A stretch of 7,684 nucleotides of DNA from Rhodoferax sp. GTDB lineage: Bacteria > Pseudomonadota > Gammaproteobacteria > Burkholderiales > Burkholderiaceae_C. Of the stretch, positions 5,784 to 7,684 are shown one piece after another; the first letter of the stretch is position 1; every line of letters begins with the position of its first letter. The notes beneath the pieces are model-generated. The model saw nothing but the letters and a program-made list of their open reading frames with translations, was not told the origin of the DNA and did not search any database. Both the position numbers and the translations under genes were made by a program. The DNA lies in contig JALNWC010000112.1 of NCBI GenBank assembly GCA_023231075.1, positions 1 to 7,684 on the forward strand, given 5' to 3'.

Positions 5784-6284
5784 ATGTCCCATCGCATCTA
5801 CAACGTACTCTTCATCTGCACGCACAACTCCGCGCGCAGCATTCTTGCCGAAGCCATCCTGAACCAGAATGGCGCTGGCAGATTCCAGGCCTTCAGCGCC
5901 GGCAGCCACCCCGCGGGCGTGGTCAATCCGCGTGCGCTCGAGCTGCTGGAGAGAAACCATTTTTCGACGCAGGGTTTGCGCAGCAAGAACTGGGAGGAGT
6001 TTTCGGCTCCCGGCGCACCCGTGATGGACTACGTGCTGACGGTGTGCGACCAGGCGGCGGGAGAGGTGTGCCCCATCTGGCCGGGCCAGCCGATGTCGGC
6101 GCACTGGGGTGTGCCTGACCCGGTAGCGGTGGAGGGAGATGAAGAAGCCGTGAACAACGCGTTCAAAGACGCTTTCATGGTGTTGAACCGCCGCATTGCG
6201 CTCTTCCTGAGCCTGCCGCTCGAAAAGCTCGGCAAACTGTCGCTGCAGAAAGAACTGGTCCGGATTGGACAAACCAAAGACTGA
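5784..6284 (+). CDS. arsC: Arsenate reductase, low-molecular-weight phosphatase type (arsC copy 2, intact)
   Basis: A 166-residue cytoplasmic enzyme that reduces arsenate to arsenite. The P-loop C12-THNSA-R18 is the C-x5-R motif with the nucleophilic Cys; C88 (in VCDQAAG) and C96 (in GEVCPIW) are placed like the redox cysteines of the Staphylococcus ArsC type; D112 in the DP motif is the likely general acid. GLRSKNWEEFS (64-74) is conserved between both copies here. Reduction could be coupled to thioredoxin or glutathione/glutaredoxin; the sequence does not decide this. The ATG at 5784 has AGCAGG at 5771-5776, 7 bases upstream; an in-frame TTG at 5736 would only add a non-conserved leader. 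It is a divergent relative of the broken copy at 2676-3160, not a recent duplicate, and is followed by a terminator and then the efflux gene. Confidence 0.95.
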   Translation: MSHRIYNVLFICTHNSARSILAEAILNQNGAGRFQAFSAGSHPAGVVNPRALELLERNHFSTQGLRSKNWEEFSAPGAPVMDYVLTVCDQAAGEVCPIWPGQPMSAHWGVPDPVAVEGDEEAVNNAFKDAFMVLNRRIALFLSLPLEKLGKLSLQKELVRIGQTKD

Positions 6285-6302
6285 AAAATCCACATGCAGA
6301 CG

Positions 6303-6333
6303 GGCCTGGACATGCAATGTTCCAGGCCTTTTT
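6303..6333 (+). terminator. Rho-independent terminator between arsC and ACR3
   Basis: GGCCTGGACAT (6303-6313) pairs with ATGTTCCAGGCC (6317-6328) around a 3-base GCA loop with one bulged base, followed directly by TTTTT (6329-6333). This is a strong, GC-rich intrinsic terminator. It lies 19 bases after the arsC stop and 22 bases before the ACR3 ATG, within the apparent operon, with little room for a promoter downstream of it. Confidence 0.8.
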
Positions 6334-6354
6334 CATTGAGCGAGGGGAACCACC

Positions 6355-7380
6355 ATGGGGCTGTTTGAACGGTATTTGACGATCTGGGTTGCGCTGGGCA
6401 TTGCCGCCGGCGTGGGGCTGGGGCTGGTTTTTCCGGGGGTTTTTCAGGCCGTCGCAGGCCTTGAAGTTGCGCACGTCAATCTCGTTGTGGCGGTGTTCAT
6501 CTGGGTGATGATTTATCCGATGATGATTCAGATTGACTGGGCCGCCATCAAGGGCGTGGGCAAAAAGCCGCAAGGTCTGCTGCTGACGCTGACAGTCAAT
6601 TGGCTCATCAAGCCGTTCACCATGGCGGCGCTGGGGGTGCTGTTCTTTCGATACCTCTTCGCCCCATGGGTGGACCCCCAATCGGCCAGCGAATACATCG
6701 CCGGCATGATTTTGCTGGGCGTTGCGCCTTGCACTGCCATGGTGTTCGTGTGGAGCCAGCTCGTCAAAGGAGATGCGAACTACACCCTGGTTCAGGTCTC
6801 GGTGAACGACCTGGTGATGGTGGTGGCATTCGCACCCATCGCCGCATTCTTGCTGGGCGTGACCAACGTGACCGTGCCCTGGCAGACCCTGGTTCTGTCC
6901 ACCGTGCTGTATGTGGTGCTGCCCCTGGCCGCTGGCATGGCAACCCGCCACCAGTTGGCCAGGCGCTCCCCGCAGGCGGTCGGTGCGTTGGTGGCGCGGC
7001 TCAAGCCATGGTCCATCGTGGGCCTCATTGCAACCGTGGTGCTGCTGTTTGGTTTTCAGGCGGGCACCATCGTCGAGAAACCCGCAGTGATCGGCTTGAT
7101 CGCCATTCCGCTGGTGTTGCAGACCTATGGCATCTTTTTCATCAGCTGGTGGGGTGCCAAGCTGCTCAAGCTGCCCCACGATGTTGCGGGCCCCGCCTGC
7201 CTCATTGGCACATCCAATTTCTTTGAGCTGGCGGTGGCGGTGGCGATTTCGCTGTTCGGCCTCAACTCTGGCGCCGCCCTTGCCACGGTGGTCGGTGTAC
7301 TGGTCGAGGTGCCCGTAATGCTCTCGCTGGTGGCGATCGTCAATGCATGGCGGCCGCGCGTTCATGCCCCCCGTGCATGA
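6355..7380 (+). CDS. acr3: ACR3-family arsenite efflux transporter
   Basis: A 341-residue inner-membrane carrier of the bile/arsenite/riboflavin transporter fold, with about ten hydrophobic segments. It exports As(III), probably by exchange with protons, and is often labelled ArsB although it is unrelated to E. coli ArsB. The signature cysteine is C126 in GVAPCTAMVFVWSQL; the conserved late Glu is E318 in VLVEVPVM; IYPMMIQIDW (53-62), VNDLVM and GTSNFFELAVA are further ACR3 hallmarks. The ATG at 6355 has GAGGGG (6342-6347) at good spacing. The stop TGA (7378-7380) touches the right inverted repeat; the last residues (RPRVHAPRA) are not obviously conserved but the transporter core is complete. 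An intrinsic terminator precedes the gene, so its level may depend on read-through or on an unseen promoter. Confidence 0.96.
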   Translation: MGLFERYLTIWVALGIAAGVGLGLVFPGVFQAVAGLEVAHVNLVVAVFIWVMIYPMMIQIDWAAIKGVGKKPQGLLLTLTVNWLIKPFTMAALGVLFFRYLFAPWVDPQSASEYIAGMILLGVAPCTAMVFVWSQLVKGDANYTLVQVSVNDLVMVVAFAPIAAFLLGVTNVTVPWQTLVLSTVLYVVLPLAAGMATRHQLARRSPQAVGALVARLKPWSIVGLIATVVLLFGFQAGTIVEKPAVIGLIAIPLVLQTYGIFFISWWGAKLLKLPHDVAGPACLIGTSNFFELAVAVAISLFGLNSGAALATVVGVLVEVPVMLSLVAIVNAWRPRVHAPRA

Positions 7381-7471
7381 GCAGTTGAACCTAAAAACGG
7401 CAGTTGACCGCTTTATATCCCTTGACAAGCCGCATGAAATCAAGCGTTGACGGCTTCGATGGGGTTCACCT
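7381..7471. repeat. Right copy of ~90-bp inverted repeat flanking the ars island
   Basis: Inverted partner of 1-90; 7385-7471 align to 87-1 without gaps. It begins at the base after the ACR3 stop. Within it GCAGTTGA occurs at 7381-7388 and 7400-7407, a 19-base spacing typical of short binding repeats. A leftward frame entering from outside (open from 7670) stops at 7442-7440 with VNPIEAVNA, mirroring the left copy. That frame has a low-complexity composition through the hairpin region and no family I recognise, so a transposase tail is only a guess. Confidence 0.85.
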
Positions 7472-7478
7472 GGTGGGT

Positions 7479-7634
7479 GAGCGCGCTATGCACCTGCCAG
7501 CACCGCGCTCGGAGCCGCCATGCGGCGTTGCTCCTCCTTGCGGGCAATAGCCCGCCGCGTGTCCCTTGCAGGGCGCAGGCCTGTCGGAGACAGGCCTTCT
7601 TCGCGCTGTCCAACAGCACGCAGGTGCTGTTGGA
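7479..7634. other. Cluster of five short hairpins outside the right repeat
   Basis: Successive perfect stems: GAGCGCG/CGCGCTC (7479-7485, 7504-7510); GCCGC/GCGGC around CAT (7514-7526); GCGGGC/GCCCGC around AATA (7540-7555); AGGCCTGTC/GACAGGCCT around GGA (7577-7597); TCCAACAGCAC/GTGCTGTTGGA around GCAG (7609-7634). None is followed by a run of T. The stretch 7381-7684 holds no convincing gene; 7635-7684 shows nothing further I can name. Candidates are a structured recombination or attachment site, a structured RNA, or dispersed intergenic repeats. Confidence 0.6.
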
Positions 7635-7684
7635 GCCGCAGCGCTCAGCCTTGCCTGGCACCCCGATCACGGCACCGGCAGGCG

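Noticed and set aside
6175..7443. Leftward 422-codon frame opposite ACR3, starting in the right inverted repeat
   Set aside because: His/Gln-rich antisense translation of a membrane protein gene. Its first 20 residues resemble those of the frame at 29 only because both begin inside the inverted repeats.
7440..7670. Leftward 76-residue frame as a transposase fragment
   Set aside because: Composition follows the hairpins and no transposase motif is visible. The shared VNPIEAVNA end is recorded, but the gene is not called.
1..7684. CRISPR array, tRNA or rRNA
   Set aside because: No regularly spaced identical repeats and no tRNA or rRNA-like conserved sequence were seen on either strand.

Overview
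This window is an arsenic-resistance gene island with a high G+C, strongly codon-biased sequence. The protein sequences look like those of Comamonadaceae-type betaproteobacteria such as Acidovorax, Comamonas or Delftia. That placement is recognition from memory and no search was run.

Layout. The island lies between two inverted copies of a repeat of about 90 bp (1-90 and 7381-7471). Their inner edges almost touch the stop codons of the two outermost genes. Running leftward (- strand, 95-1357) is a putative Na+/H+ antiporter of the ion-transporter superfamily. A divergent intergenic region (1358-1768) separates it from a rightward block: arsR (1769-2092), arsI-like C-As lyase with a cysteine-pair tail (2110-2685), a broken arsC (about 2676-3160), ArsJ-associated GAPDH (3344-4387), arsJ (4389-5633), an intact second arsC (5784-6284) and an ACR3 arsenite efflux permease (6355-7380). 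Beyond the right repeat, 7479-7634 is a dense series of perfect short hairpins with no convincing gene.

How the genes work together. ArsR is the likely As(III)-responsive repressor. Arsenate has two exits: GAPDH can make 1-arseno-3-phosphoglycerate, which ArsJ exports; or ArsC reduces arsenate to arsenite, which ACR3 exports. The ArsI-like protein would handle trivalent methyl or aryl arsenicals. The antiporter's part is unknown.

Most unusual points. (1) The inverted repeats tightly bracket the cargo, and all seven of their mismatches fall in one 16-bp patch. (2) The first arsC carries several separate lesions: a shortened catalytic P-loop, an apparent deletion between short repeats, and an exact 7-bp tandem duplication. 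The gene order suggests the second arsC has taken over. (3) An intrinsic terminator lies between arsC and the efflux pump gene, inside the apparent operon. (4) The ArsI-like tail has four extra CC pairs. (5) A hairpin cluster lies just outside the right repeat. Every individual gene family is known; no wholly new system is claimed.
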